Source: DAIODI01 sp046349255 (GTDB lineage: Bacteria; Pseudomonadota; Alphaproteobacteria; Rhizobiales; Aestuariivirgaceae). Taken from it: a stretch of 64,000 nt of DNA. The position numbers and the translations under genes are program-made. How positions within the stretch are numbered: position 1 is the first letter of the stretch; the number at the start of each line of letters is the position of its first letter. The notes beneath the pieces were generated by a model. It saw nothing but the letters and a program-made list of their open reading frames with translations. It searched no databases and was not told the origin of the DNA. The stretch is from assembly GCA_046349255.1 (NCBI GenBank), contig JAXMCR010000004.1:1-64000 (forward strand). Reading direction: 5' to 3'. Shown here in pieces: positions 7,715 through 17,600 of the stretch.

Positions 7715-9106
7715 ATGGATGCTCTGCTACTTGCCCGTGCGCAGTTCGCCTTCACGGTCAGCGCGCACATCATCTTTCCGGCCGTGTCGATCGGGCTCGC
7801 GAGCTATCTCGCGGTGCTCGAAGCGCTCTGGCTGTGGACGGGGCGACCGGTGTTCCTCGACCTCTTCAACTACTGGAAGAAGATTTTTGCCGTCGTGTTC
7901 GGCATGGGTGTCGTGTCGGGGATCGTCATGAGCTACCAGTTCGGCACGAACTGGAGCGTGTTTTCCGACAAGGTCGGCCCCGTGCTCGGGCCCCTGATGG
8001 GGTACGAGGTGCTGTCGGCCTTCTTCCTCGAGGCGGGCTTCCTCGGCGTGATGCTGTTCGGCATGAAACGGGTCGGCCCGGCGCTCCATATGCTGAGCAC
8101 GGCGCTCGTCGCCGCTGGCACCGCCATGTCCGCCTTCTGGATCCTCTCGGTGAACAGCTGGATGCAAACGCCCACCGGCTTTGCGCGCAATGCCGCCGGC
8201 CAGTTCGTGGTGACGGACTGGTGGCAGGTCATCTTCAACCCGTCGTTTCCCTACCGGTTCGTCCACATGGTGCTCGCGGCCTACCTGACGACGGCGTTCA
8301 TCGTAGGCGGGGTCGGCGCCTTCCATCTCCTGCGCGACCGGCGCAACGAGGCTGCCCGGACTATGTTCTCGATGGCGATGTGGATGGCGGCACTGGTGGC
8401 TCCGCTCCAGATCGTCGCGGGCGACATGCACGGGCTCAACACCCTCGAACACCAGCCGGCGAAGATCGCCGCGATGGAGGGTCACTTCGACACGCACGCA
8501 GGCGCACCGCTGATCCTGTTCGGCATTCCCAACATGGCCGAGGCGCGGACCGACTACGCCATCGAGATCCCGAAGCTTGGCAGCCTGATCCTGACGCACG
8601 AACTCGACGGGCTCGTCAAAGGTCTCAAGGAGTGGCCCCGGGACGATTGGCCTAACGCGACGATCGTGTTCTGGAGCTTCAGGATCATGGTGGCAATCGG
8701 CCTTGCGATGGCGGCGCTCGGACTCTGGAGCCTCCTCATGCGCTGGCGCGGAACGCTGTACGACTCACCATGGCTCCACCGGGCGGCCGTGCTCATGGGT
8801 CCGGCAGGGTTCGCTGCCGTCCTTGCCGGCTGGGTCACGACCGAGGTCGGGCGGCAACCCTATACGGTGTACGGGTTGCTCCGCACGGCCGACTCGATGT
8901 CGTCGGTCGATGCGGCTGCGGTGGGCGCATCGCTCATCGCATTCATCCTCGTCTACTTCGCCCTGTTCGGGTCGGGCACGTTCTACATCCTGCGGCTGAT
9001 GAATAAGCCACCCCATCGCGGGGAGGGCGACCTTCCGGCAGAACCGATGCACGCAGCCGGCATCATGCCTGGCCCGGTGCTGGAGGATGCGGGGCGACCG
9101 CGCTGA
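7715..9106 (+). CDS. cydA: Cytochrome bd (CIO-type) ubiquinol oxidase subunit I
   Basis: This inner-membrane quinol oxidase subunit carries hemes b558, b595 and d, and reduces O2 to water. It has 463 residues. Heme ligands corresponding to E. coli His19, His186 and Met393 are His18, His184 and Met325 (WSFRIMV). The quinol-site segment GDMHGLNTLEHQPAK (236-250) is followed directly by the next helix, so the Q-loop is short. That marks the cyanide-insensitive (CIO) branch rather than E. coli CydA. GRQPYTVYG is the family's C-terminal motif. First gene of a tight operon with cydB and a DUF2474-like microprotein. Confidence 0.95.
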   Translation: MDALLLARAQFAFTVSAHIIFPAVSIGLASYLAVLEALWLWTGRPVFLDLFNYWKKIFAVVFGMGVVSGIVMSYQFGTNWSVFSDKVGPVLGPLMGYEVLSAFFLEAGFLGVMLFGMKRVGPALHMLSTALVAAGTAMSAFWILSVNSWMQTPTGFARNAAGQFVVTDWWQVIFNPSFPYRFVHMVLAAYLTTAFIVGGVGAFHLLRDRRNEAARTMFSMAMWMAALVAPLQIVAGDMHGLNTLEHQPAKIAAMEGHFDTHAGAPLILFGIPNMAEARTDYAIEIPKLGSLILTHELDGLVKGLKEWPRDDWPNATIVFWSFRIMVAIGLAMAALGLWSLLMRWRGTLYDSPWLHRAAVLMGPAGFAAVLAGWVTTEVGRQPYTVYGLLRTADSMSSVDAAAVGASLIAFILVYFALFGSGTFYILRLMNKPPHRGEGDLPAEPMHAAGIMPGPVLEDAGRPR

Positions 9107-9119
9107 AGGAGAGCATGCG

Positions 9120-10124
9120 ATGGATATCGATCTAGCCTTCGTCTGGGCCGGCGTCATCGCCTTCGCGGTGCTCGCCTACGTGGTCCTCGACGGCTTCGAC
9201 CTCGGCGTCGGCATCCTGTTTCCCTTCGCCGAAGGCGAGGCGGACCGCGACGAGATGATGAACTCGGTCGCGCCGGTCTGGGACGGCAATGAAACCTGGC
9301 TGGTGCTCGGCGGCGGCGGCCTCTTCGCCGTGTTCCCGCTGGCGTACGCGGTGATCATGCCCGCTCTCTACGCGCCGATCATCGCGATGCTGATCGGATT
9401 GAGTTTCCGCGGTGTCGCCTTCGAGTTCCGCTGGCGAACGCGACGCGGACAGTTCCTCTGGGACTGGGCCTTCGCCGGCGGTTCCACGATTGCCGCCTTC
9501 GCGCAGGGGATCGCGCTCGGTGCACTCGTGCAGGGGATTCCTGTCAAGGATCGGGCCTACGCCGGCGGCTGGTGGGATTGGCTGACACCATTCAGCCTGC
9601 TCACCGGCGTGGCGCTCGTCGCGGGCTACGCCCTGCTCGGGTCGACGTGGCTCATCTACAAGGGGGAGGGAAAACTGCAGCAGCGGGCCTATGGGATCGC
9701 CGCCTGGACCGGCGGTGCGACGCTTGTCGCCATCGCCGCCGTCAGCCTCTGGACACCGTTCCTGAACCCCACCTTCATGCAACGCTGGTTCGCGTTCCCG
9801 CAGATCATCTATACGGCGCCCGTTCCGCTTCTCGTGGCGGCTGCGGCGGTGATGTTCTTCCGCGCGCTCGAGGCGCGCCGCGAACTCGTTCCCTTCCTCT
9901 GCGCGCTGGCGTTCTTCGTTCTCTCGTATATCGGGCTCGGGATCAGCTTCTACCCCTACATCGTTCCGCCGTCGGTCACGATCTGGGATGCTGCCGCGCC
10001 CGACAATAGCCTTGTGTTTCTTCTGGTCGGCGCAGCCGTGCTCGTGCCCCTGATCCTTGCCTACACGGCGTATTCCTACTGGGTGTTCCGCGGCAAGGTG
10101 AACGCGAGCGGAGGCTACCATTGA
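9120..10124 (+). CDS. cydB: Cytochrome bd ubiquinol oxidase subunit II
   Basis: This is the structural partner of CydA, 334 residues with about eight transmembrane helices. The N-terminus VLDGFDLGVGIL and the VWDGNETWLVLGGGGLFAVF region are characteristic. I used the ATG at 9120, preceded by AAGGAG at about 9106-9111. The longer frame from 9087 overlaps cydA and lacks homology. Its TGA stop at 10122-10124 overlaps a TTG that starts the next small gene. Confidence 0.95.
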   Translation: MDIDLAFVWAGVIAFAVLAYVVLDGFDLGVGILFPFAEGEADRDEMMNSVAPVWDGNETWLVLGGGGLFAVFPLAYAVIMPALYAPIIAMLIGLSFRGVAFEFRWRTRRGQFLWDWAFAGGSTIAAFAQGIALGALVQGIPVKDRAYAGGWWDWLTPFSLLTGVALVAGYALLGSTWLIYKGEGKLQQRAYGIAAWTGGATLVAIAAVSLWTPFLNPTFMQRWFAFPQIIYTAPVPLLVAAAAVMFFRALEARRELVPFLCALAFFVLSYIGLGISFYPYIVPPSVTIWDAAAPDNSLVFLLVGAAVLVPLILAYTAYSYWVFRGKVNASGGYH

Positions 10125-10252
10125 GGCGCCTCCAACCCCAACCTGATGCATCGTGGGGGTCGAGATTGCTGTGGTTTGCGGGGATCTACCTCGCAAGCGT
10201 TCTCGCCTTGGCGCTGGTGGCCCTGGCGATCCGGGCCATCCTTTTCGCCTGA
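10121..10252 (+). CDS. DUF2474-like cytochrome bd-associated microprotein
   Basis: A 43-codon ORF begins at TTG 10121-10123, overlapping the cydB stop, with GGAGG at 10110-10114 as ribosome site. The product is basic at the start (RRLQPQPDASWGSRLLW), followed by one hydrophobic helix (FAGIYLASVLALALVALAI) and a short tail. This size, topology and position immediately behind cydB match the DUF2474 family of CIO oxidases, the counterpart of CydX/CbdX that stabilises the heme centres. The role is inferred from position and form. Gene finders will miss it because of its length and TTG start. Confidence 0.8.
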   Translation: MRRLQPQPDASWGSRLLWFAGIYLASVLALALVALAIRAILFA

Positions 10253-10260
10253 CGGCCGAC

Positions 10261-11988
10261 ATGGAACGGATCTCGTTCAGAAACAGCGAACTTGCAGTGC
10301 TCGTCATCGCAGCGATTGCCGGAGCGTTTGGCGGTGCGTGCGTGTGGGCCCTGTCGTCGGTGGCAGCCGTGCTGCACGGCCTGCTGTTCCGCCTGCTGCC
10401 GGGGGAACGGGTCAGCGAGCTCGCCTCGCTCGGCAGCCCGCTCCATGCCTTGTGGCCGGCCGCCGGCGGCGTGCTGGTCGGTCTGACCCTCTACGCGCAG
10501 CGCTTGTTCCGGTCGCGCCCGGTCGTCGATGCGGTCGAGGCGAATGCACTTCACGGCGGCAAGATGGATTTGCGCGAAAGCTGTGTGCTGACGGGCCAGA
10601 ATCTGCTGTCGAACGGGTTCGGCGCGTCCGTCGGTCTTGAGGCGGGCTATACGCAGATCGCGAGCGCGCTTGCAGCGAGCCTCGGCGCGCGGGCGAACCT
10701 GCGACGCAACCTGCAGCGCTATGCGGTTGCGAGCGGGGCGGGCGGTGCGATCGCCGCGGCGTTCGGCGCCCCGCTCGTCGGCGCCGCCTATGCGTTCGAG
10801 GCCGTGCTCGGGGCCTATACGATCGACGCCCTGGCGCCCGTGGCGCTTGCCTCCCTCGTCGGCTCGCTCACCAGCCGCACACTCGGCGCCGCGCCGCACG
10901 CGCTGGCGATCCCGCCGGACGCCGTGGGTGCGTCGGACTTCGCGCTGGCGGCCGTCATCTCGATCGCCTGCGCGGTCATTGGTATCGCGGTTATGCGCGG
11001 CGCCGGCGTGATCGAACGCGCCGTCAATCGCTATGGCATTCCGCTGTACGTCGGGCCGACGCTCGGCGGACTGGTCATCGGGGCGCTGGCGCTGGCTTCG
11101 CCGATCGTGCTTGGAGCGGGTCACCACGCCCTCGAAGTCGCCGTGGTGGCGGGCCTGCCGCTCGCTGCCGCACTGACGCTTCTGGCGTTGAAGTCGGCGG
11201 CGGCGATCGTGTCGGTGGGCAGCGGGTTTCGCGGTGGGCTCTTTTTCGCGTCGCTGCTGATCGGTTCGCTGGTCGGTTCCGCCTGCCACAGCGTCTTCTT
11301 CGGCTACGGCGTCGTGCCGCCGGGCCACGGCGACATCGCTGCGCTCGCGGGCATGGCGGCCGGGGGCGCCGCGATCATCGGCACGCCGATGACGATGGCG
11401 ATGCTGGCGCTAGCCATGGCGGACCAGGTGTCGGGTGCGGGCCCGACGATCCTCGCGGTTTCGCTGGCGACGATCCTCGTGCGGCGGTTCTTCGGCTATT
11501 CGTTCTCCACCTGGCGCTTGCATCTGCGCGGCGAAAGTATCCGTGGCGCACAGGACATCGGCTGGGTTCGCGACATGACCGTCGGCAAGCTGATGCGGAT
11601 GGACTTCAAGTCGATCTCCGATGCCGCGACCATCGGCGAAGTGCGGACAGCCTTCCCTGCCGGCACGGCGAACGTCATCATGCTGGTCGACGAGTTCGGC
11701 GGCTACCACGGGCTTGTCGATCTTGCCGATGCGCACGCCGCCTGGGCGAACGACAGCGAACCGGTGGCGACGCTCGCCCGCCTGGCTCAGACAAGCCTTT
11801 CCCCGCAGATGTCGGTCAAGGCGGCTGCGAAGACGTTCGAAGATGCAGGCAGCGACACGCTGGCCGTGACCTCGCCGATCGACCGCCGGGTGCTCGGCTA
11901 CCTCAACGAGGCCTATCTCTTGCGCCGGTACGCGGAGGAACTCGACCGGCGTCACAACGAGGCGCTTGGGATCGCGCGCACCGATTGA
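10261..11988 (+). CDS. ClC-family chloride channel or antiporter with C-terminal CBS region
   Basis: This 575-residue membrane protein has the ClC fold: about ten or more hydrophobic helices, GASVGLEAG near residue 124 (equivalent of G(K/R)EGP with the gating Glu), and SGFRGGLFFASLLIG (equivalent of GGxFxPxLxxG). The last 130 residues (MTVGKLMRMDFKSISD onward) form a cytoplasmic CBS-pair-like regulatory domain. I used the ATG at 10261, 8 bp after the microprotein stop. The frame upstream of it is the shadow of that gene. It may be cotranscribed with the oxidase. Whether it is a channel or an H+/Cl- exchanger cannot be decided. Confidence 0.88.
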   Translation: MERISFRNSELAVLVIAAIAGAFGGACVWALSSVAAVLHGLLFRLLPGERVSELASLGSPLHALWPAAGGVLVGLTLYAQRLFRSRPVVDAVEANALHGGKMDLRESCVLTGQNLLSNGFGASVGLEAGYTQIASALAASLGARANLRRNLQRYAVASGAGGAIAAAFGAPLVGAAYAFEAVLGAYTIDALAPVALASLVGSLTSRTLGAAPHALAIPPDAVGASDFALAAVISIACAVIGIAVMRGAGVIERAVNRYGIPLYVGPTLGGLVIGALALASPIVLGAGHHALEVAVVAGLPLAAALTLLALKSAAAIVSVGSGFRGGLFFASLLIGSLVGSACHSVFFGYGVVPPGHGDIAALAGMAAGGAAIIGTPMTMAMLALAMADQVSGAGPTILAVSLATILVRRFFGYSFSTWRLHLRGESIRGAQDIGWVRDMTVGKLMRMDFKSISDAATIGEVRTAFPAGTANVIMLVDEFGGYHGLVDLADAHAAWANDSEPVATLARLAQTSLSPQMSVKAAAKTFEDAGSDTLAVTSPIDRRVLGYLNEAYLLRRYAEELDRRHNEALGIARTD

Positions 11989-11998
11989 CCGTCAGTGT

Positions 11999-12343
11999 TC
12001 AATTACCCCCTGCGCACGGAAATGCCTCGGCGAGAGCGACGGAAACCAGCAGGGAGGCCGATGCGTCGCGCACAGTTGCGTTGGCGCGCAGATAATCGAT
12101 GACGACCGCCCGGAGGTCCCTCGGCGTCACCGTCGCTGCCGGACACACGCGAACGGGGCCGATCGAGAAGGCGATACCCTCCTTGAGAAGGTCGAACACG
12201 GCGTCGATGTAGCCGTCACACCATGTGCTGTCGGCGGCCGCACTGCATCGTTCGAGCAGGTCGCGGCCCGTCACCGCGGACTGCGCCGGCGCGCTTGCGG
12301 CGAGGAGCAGAATCGTTCCCGCGATGGCTGCTATTGGTTGCAT
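11999..12343 (-). CDS. Exported Rap1a/Tai-like small protein
   Basis: This protein of about 114 residues has a Sec signal peptide (IAAIAGTILLLAASAPAQS) followed by a compact domain with four cysteines in the order ERCS, TWCDGY, RVCP, FPC. The pattern VTGRDLLERC...WCDGYIDAVFD...TPRDLRAVVIDYLRA...ALAEAFPC resembles the Rap1a/Tai immunity-protein fold, whose members protect against periplasmic T6SS amidases. Many homologues are chromosomal orphans of unknown role. No T6SS effector lies nearby. The start is either ATG 12343 or ATG 12355. Convergent with the ClC gene, 10 bp apart. Confidence 0.65.
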   Translation of the reverse strand: MQPIAAIAGTILLLAASAPAQSAVTGRDLLERCSAAADSTWCDGYIDAVFDLLKEGIAFSIGPVRVCPAATVTPRDLRAVVIDYLRANATVRDASASLLVSVALAEAFPCAGGN

Positions 12344-12450
12344 TGCCAAGACCATGCTGGCCCATGTTCGGCCCCATTGCCGCACCAAGGTAGGGCCACG
12401 GTCAGGCGGCTGTACATGGCCGATCTGATCCTCGCTTCGGAGCGGTCACG

Positions 12451-12891
12451 ATGACGATCGAGAAGGCGTTCCATGGGGCCCGGTTTGCGGCGGAGGCGGT
12501 CGAGACGGCGATCGGCAGGTTCCCCGACTGGCGGGGCGAGACCCTTGCCCGCATCCGCGCGCTCATCCTGCAGGCGGACCCGGGCGTCACCGAGGACGTG
12601 AAGTGGCGCAAGCCGTCAAACGACATGCAGGGCGTGCCGGTCTGGGAGCACCACGGCCTGCTCTGCACGGGAGAAGCCTACCGTGCAGTGGTGAAGCTTA
12701 CATTTGCGCGTGGTGCTGCGCTGGACGATCCGGAGCGCCTGTTCAACGCCAGCCTCGACGGCGGCACCCGGCGCGTGATCGATCTGCGTGAGGGCGAGCG
12801 GATCGACCCGGACGCATTCCAGGCTCTGATCCGGGCGGCGATCGAGGAAAATCGTCGAGCAGCGGCGGCGAGGACGTCCGGGAAACGCTGA
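12451..12891 (+). CDS. DUF1801 domain protein
   Basis: This 146-residue cytoplasmic protein has the DUF1801 pattern: an N-terminal helix pair, EDVKWRKPS near residue 49, VPVWEHHGLLC, VVKLTFARGAALDDPERLF and a conserved end around RVIDLREGE. It resembles the YdhG/YdeI group of unknown biochemical function. The ATG at 12451 has GGAG about 8 bases upstream. It lies between a divergent exported protein and a MarR regulator with which it is not obviously linked. Confidence 0.8.
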   Translation: MTIEKAFHGARFAAEAVETAIGRFPDWRGETLARIRALILQADPGVTEDVKWRKPSNDMQGVPVWEHHGLLCTGEAYRAVVKLTFARGAALDDPERLFNASLDGGTRRVIDLREGERIDPDAFQALIRAAIEENRRAAAARTSGKR

Positions 12892-12944
12892 CACGTTCGG
12901 CCAAGGTCCAATCCAGTCCGCCTGCGGCAATATCGCATCGGGAA

Positions 12945-12970
12945 AAAGCGTGCATGCTTATTATATGTAT
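12945..12970 (+). promoter_or_regulatory. AT-rich promoter-like island before marR
   Basis: In a region otherwise rich in G and C, TTATTATAT at about 12958-12966 gives a plausible -10 element, about 30 bases before the marR start. No good -35 match is visible. MarR proteins usually bind inverted repeats in their own promoter, so autoregulation of the marR-RND operon from here is likely but unproven. Confidence 0.3.
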
Positions 12971-12996
12971 CCATCGCAACTCGAGGTGACGATCTG

Positions 12997-13458
12997 ATGC
13001 GCCGCACGCCCGAGCGGGAACTCGTCTATCAGCTCATTGCCACATCCCGGCTGCTGCAGACCCATGTGGACCGGCACGCACGGCGCTACGGAACCACCCG
13101 CGCGCAATGGAGCCTGCTCGCACGCCTGCGCCGGGAGGACAACGTGACCCAGACGGCGCTGGCCCGGCAGCTCGACCTGCAACCGATCTCACTCGGCCGA
13201 CTTGTCGATTCGCTGGAGAGACGCGGCTTCGTCGAGCGGCGCCCTGACGTCTCCGACCGGCGGGCCTACCGGCTCCACCTGACGGACGCTGGTCGCGCGT
13301 TCGTCGATCGGCTGGACAGCGTCCGTCAGTCGATTGCGGAGGAGACGCTCGCCCGGCTTGCGCCCGAGGAGATCGCGGCGACGAGAAGCGTTCTCGACCG
13401 GATCCGGGAGCAGCTTCTCGACCTCGCGGACGACCAAGAACTCACGAAGGTAGTCTAG
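12997..13458 (+). CDS. MarR-family transcriptional regulator
   Basis: This 153-residue winged-helix regulator has a dimerising N-terminal helix (LIATSRLLQTHVDRHAR), recognition region ARQLDLQPISLGRLVDSLE (about 62-80) and the wing RRPDVSDRRAYRLHLT, the hallmark DxRDxR-type wing of MarR. It is immediately followed (4 bp) by the RND adaptor gene, so it very probably controls the efflux pump locally. Ligands of MarR repressors are often phenolics or drugs. The actual inducer here is unknown. Confidence 0.9.
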   Translation: MRRTPERELVYQLIATSRLLQTHVDRHARRYGTTRAQWSLLARLRREDNVTQTALARQLDLQPISLGRLVDSLERRGFVERRPDVSDRRAYRLHLTDAGRAFVDRLDSVRQSIAEETLARLAPEEIAATRSVLDRIREQLLDLADDQELTKVV

Positions 13459-13462
13459 GCGG

Positions 13463-14638
13463 ATGGCTGTGCTCGCCAGGTTGGTCGTGTTTCTTGCCGT
13501 CGCGGCTGGTGCCGTGTTCGGCTGGCAGTGGTGGTCGTCGCGCCATCCGGCAGCCCCGCCGCAGCGCGTGATCCAGCAAATGCCGGTCGCGGTCGTTACC
13601 GCGACTTCTGCGCTCGCCGACGTGCCGGTGCGCCGGCGCGCCATCGGCTTCGTCGAGTCGCCGGCGGTCGTCAATCTGCGCGCGCGAATCGACAGCCAGA
13701 TCGTCGAGCAGCACGTGAGCGAGGGGCAGTTTGTCAGGAAGGACGACCTCTTGTTCGTCCTCGACGACCGCGACATCCGCGCGGAAGTTGCCAAGGACGA
13801 GGCGACCGTCGTCAAGGACCAGGCGCTGGTTGTCCGAACCCAGAACGACCTGAGCCGAGCGCAGGAGCTCTTCCAGCGCAAGGCCGGCACGCAGCAGGCA
13901 GTGGACCAGGCGGTCGCGGACCAGCGCTCCGCCCAGGCGACCCTCGACGCGGACAAAGCAGTGCTCGAAGCCGCCAAGCTGAAGCTCGGGTACGCGCGCA
14001 TCACGGCGCCGATGGACGGCCGGATCGGCACGCTGCCGGTGGCGCCCGGCAGTCTCGTCGGGTCATCCGGGCCGACGCTCACCACGCTGACACAGATGAA
14101 GCCGTTGCGGGTCTCGTTCTCGCTGCCCGAGCGGGAGCTTGCGACGTTGCGCTCGCTCGTATCGGGCGCTGCGCCGAGCGTGCGCGCCGTGGCGCCGGGA
14201 GGTGGACAACCGGTCGTCAGCGGCAATCTGAGTTTCATCGACTCGACCGTCGATACGCAGTCGGGCACGATCACGCTCAAGGCAACGTTCCCGAACGAGG
14301 ACCTTGCGCTCTGGCCTGGGCAATACGTCGATGTCGAACTCGACACCGGCATGCTCAAGAACGCCGTCACCGTGCCGACCCCGGCGCTGCAGGACGGCCA
14401 GAAGGGAAAGTTCGTCTACGTCGTCCGGCCGGACGCGACGGCCGAAGCACGGCCGGTGACGGTAGCCCTCGTCGACGGCGACCGCGCGGCGATCGCGGCC
14501 GGCCTCGAGGCGGGTGAGCGGGTCGTGGTCGAGGGCCAGCTGCGACTGAAGCCGGGCATCGCCGTGCGCGAGCAGGCGGCGCAGCCACAAGCGCCGCCGG
14601 CGCTGGCGACCTCCGGAAAGACGGCGCAGACGCCATGA
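13463..14638 (+). CDS. RND efflux periplasmic adaptor subunit (HlyD/AcrA type)
   Basis: This 391-residue membrane fusion protein has one N-terminal membrane anchor (LVVFLAVAAGAVFGWQW), a barrel-sandwich half (RARIDSQIVEQHVSEGQFV), an alpha-helical hairpin rich in Ala, Gln and Asp (about 110-170), the second lipoyl half (YARITAPMDGRIGTLPVAPG), then beta-barrel and membrane-proximal domains. It has no lipobox. The stop overlaps the pump gene by 4 bp (ATGA). With the pump it forms a drug or solvent efflux system. No outer-membrane TolC-type gene is next to it, so that partner must be encoded elsewhere. Confidence 0.92.
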   Translation: MAVLARLVVFLAVAAGAVFGWQWWSSRHPAAPPQRVIQQMPVAVVTATSALADVPVRRRAIGFVESPAVVNLRARIDSQIVEQHVSEGQFVRKDDLLFVLDDRDIRAEVAKDEATVVKDQALVVRTQNDLSRAQELFQRKAGTQQAVDQAVADQRSAQATLDADKAVLEAAKLKLGYARITAPMDGRIGTLPVAPGSLVGSSGPTLTTLTQMKPLRVSFSLPERELATLRSLVSGAAPSVRAVAPGGGQPVVSGNLSFIDSTVDTQSGTITLKATFPNEDLALWPGQYVDVELDTGMLKNAVTVPTPALQDGQKGKFVYVVRPDATAEARPVTVALVDGDRAAIAAGLEAGERVVVEGQLRLKPGIAVREQAAQPQAPPALATSGKTAQTP

Positions 14639-17600
14639 TCTCCGCCTGGTGCATCCGCCACCCGGTCGCGACCATCCTGATGTCGCTCGCACTGATCATC
14701 GGCGGGTCGTTCGCCTACGGACTTCTTCCGGTTGCGGCCCTGCCGCGGGCCGACTTCCCGGTCGTCAACGTCAGCGCCAGCCTGCCCGGAGCTTCGCCGT
14801 CGACGATGGCGACGTCGGTCGCCGTGCCGTTGATCAAGCAGTTCACCACGATTGCCGGCATCGACACGATCACCACGTCGAACGCCCAGGGCTCCACTTC
14901 AATTGCCATCCAGTTCGCGCTCAATCGCAATATCGACGCAGCCGCCGCCGACGTCGAGGCAGCGATCGCCCGGGCGCAGAACCAGCTCCCGGCCGAAATG
15001 ACGACGCTGCCGAGCTACAGGAAAGTGAACCCGGCGGATGCGCCGGTCATCCTCCTTGCGCTGACCAGCGACGTCGTGCCGATGTCGCGCCTCGACGCCT
15101 TCGCCCAGCAGGTGATCTCGCCGACCTTGTCAACGGTCGAGGGCGTGGCGCAGGTGCTGATCTTCGGCAGCCAGAAGTACGCCGTGCGCATCGAGATCGA
15201 CCCGACGGCGCTGGCAAGCCGAGGCATCGGCATCGACGAACTGCAGTCGGCGATCAGCGCCGCGAACGTCAACACTCCCGTCGGCACCCTGGACAACGCC
15301 AGCCAGCAGCTGATCATCGACGCGCCGACGCAGCTCATGGACGCGGCGAAGTTCTCCGGCATCGTCATCGCCAATCGCAACGGCCGCCCGGTGCGGCTCG
15401 GCGACGTCACGCGGGTCATCGACTCCGTCGAGAACACGCGCACAGCAAGCTGGTACGACGGTCACCGCGCGCTGATCCTCGCCGTGCAGCGGCAACCCGA
15501 CGCGAACACCGTCGAGGTCGTTGATCGGGTCAAGGCGACGCTGCCGTCATTCGAATCGCAGTTGCCCGCCGCCGCCACGCTTCTGGCGCTCAACGACCGC
15601 TCGCTTTCGATCCGTGCCGCGATCTCGGATATCCGGAATACCCTTGCCCTGACGATTGCACTCGTGGCGCTCGTCGTGCTGCTGTTCCTGCGCAAGCTCG
15701 CTGCAACCTTCATTCCGCTGGTGGCCGTGCCGATCTCGCTCATCGCCACGATCGGCGTGATGTTCCTGTTCGGCTATTCGATCGATAACGTCTCGCTGCT
15801 CGGGTTGACTCTCGCGGTGGGGCTCGTCGTCGACGATGCGATCGTGATGCTCGAGAACATCGTCCGCCACATCGAGGAAGGTCATGCCTCGCCCTTCCAG
15901 GCGGCCCTCGACGGATCCGCCGAGGTGGGCTTCACCATCGTCTCCATCTCGCTGTCGCTGGTCGCCGTGTTCCTGCCGATTTTGCTGATGGGCGGCGTCC
16001 TCGGTCGAATCTTCAGCGAATTCGCGGTGGTCGTGACGGTTGCGATCCTCACATCCGCCTTCGTGTCGCTTACCCTCACGCCCATGCTGTGCTCCCGCCT
16101 GCTCGATGCCGAACCGACGGAGGGCGAGCGTCGGCGCGGCATCTGGTCGGCGGTGTCCGGCCTGCTCGAACGCTTTCTTGCAAACGTCACGACGCTCTAC
16201 GACCGACTGCTCGGCGTCTGCCTGCGCTTCCGGCCGGTCATGCTGCTCGTATTCTTCGCGACCGTAGCCGGCACGGTGATGCTGCTGTCGGCCGTCCCGA
16301 AGGGGTTCTTTCCGCAGGAAGATATAGGGCAACTGCAGATTTCAACGGAGGCGCGCCAGGATATCTCGTTTGCGGCGATGGCGGAGTTGCAGCAGCGCGT
16401 CGCGGCGGCCGTGGCGAAGTCCCCGCACGTCGCGCACGTTGCGTCGGCAGTCGGCGGCAACACGCCGTCGCTCAACAACGGGCGCCTGTTCGTGGAGCTC
16501 AAGCCGAAGGAGAATCGGGGCCCGCTCGACGTGGTCCTCGCCGATCTCCGACGCGCTGTCGCCTCCATTCCTGGCATCAACGTGTACATCAACCCCGTGC
16601 AGAACCTCACGATCGGCGCCCGCACCTCGAAGAGCCAGTACCAGGTGGTCGTCCAGGGCATCGATCAGGCGCTGATGAACACGTGGTCGCTCAAGCTCGC
16701 CGACGCGATGGGCAAGGAGCCGCGCCTCTTCACTGATGTGACGACCGACCTGCAGATCAGCGCTGCACAGGCGACCGTCGTCGTCGACCGCGACAAGGCG
16801 TTCAACCTCGGCGTCAGCGCCGACGTCTTCCGGTCAAGTCTCTATGCCGGTTTCGGCGTGCGCCAGGTGTCCACCATCTATACGACCGGCGACAGTTACG
16901 AGGTGCTGGTCGAATTCGACCCGCACCAGGAGTGGACGCCAGAGCGCCTCGGGGAGGTCATGGTGCGTAGCCGGACCGGTGCGCTTGTGCCGCTCGGGTC
17001 CTTCGCGACGATCGAGCGCACCACGGGGCCGCTGACGGTCAATCAGCTCGGCCAGCTCCCGGCAGTGACGATCTCGTACAACCTTCCCGCCGGCGTCGCC
17101 CTTGGCCAGAGCATCGCGGAGGTCAATCGACTGAAGGCCGAGCTCGGCATGCCGCCGTCTCTCGGCTTGAGCTTTGCAGGTATCGCCAAGACGTTTCAGG
17201 ACTCGCTCGCCAACCAGGGCCTGCTGATCGGCGCGGCCATCCTCACGATCTACGTCGTGCTGGGCATTCTCTACGAGAGCTTCCTCCATCCGTTGACGAT
17301 CCTCAGCGGCCTTCCCTCTGCCGTGATGGGGGCGCTCCTCGCGCTCGACGCCATGCACCTCGACCTGTCGGTGATCGCCGTGATCGGGCTCCTGATGCTC
17401 ATCGGCATCGTCAAGAAGAACGCCATCATGATGGTCGACGTGGCGCTCGTGCTCGAGCGCTCGGGACGGCCGCCCATCGATGCGATCCGGCAGGCAAGTG
17501 TCATGCGCTTCCGGCCGATCATGATGACCACCCTTGCGGCGATGATGGGCGCCCTGCCGATTGCCATCGGTGCGGGCGCCAGCGCCGAGCTGCGCCAGCC

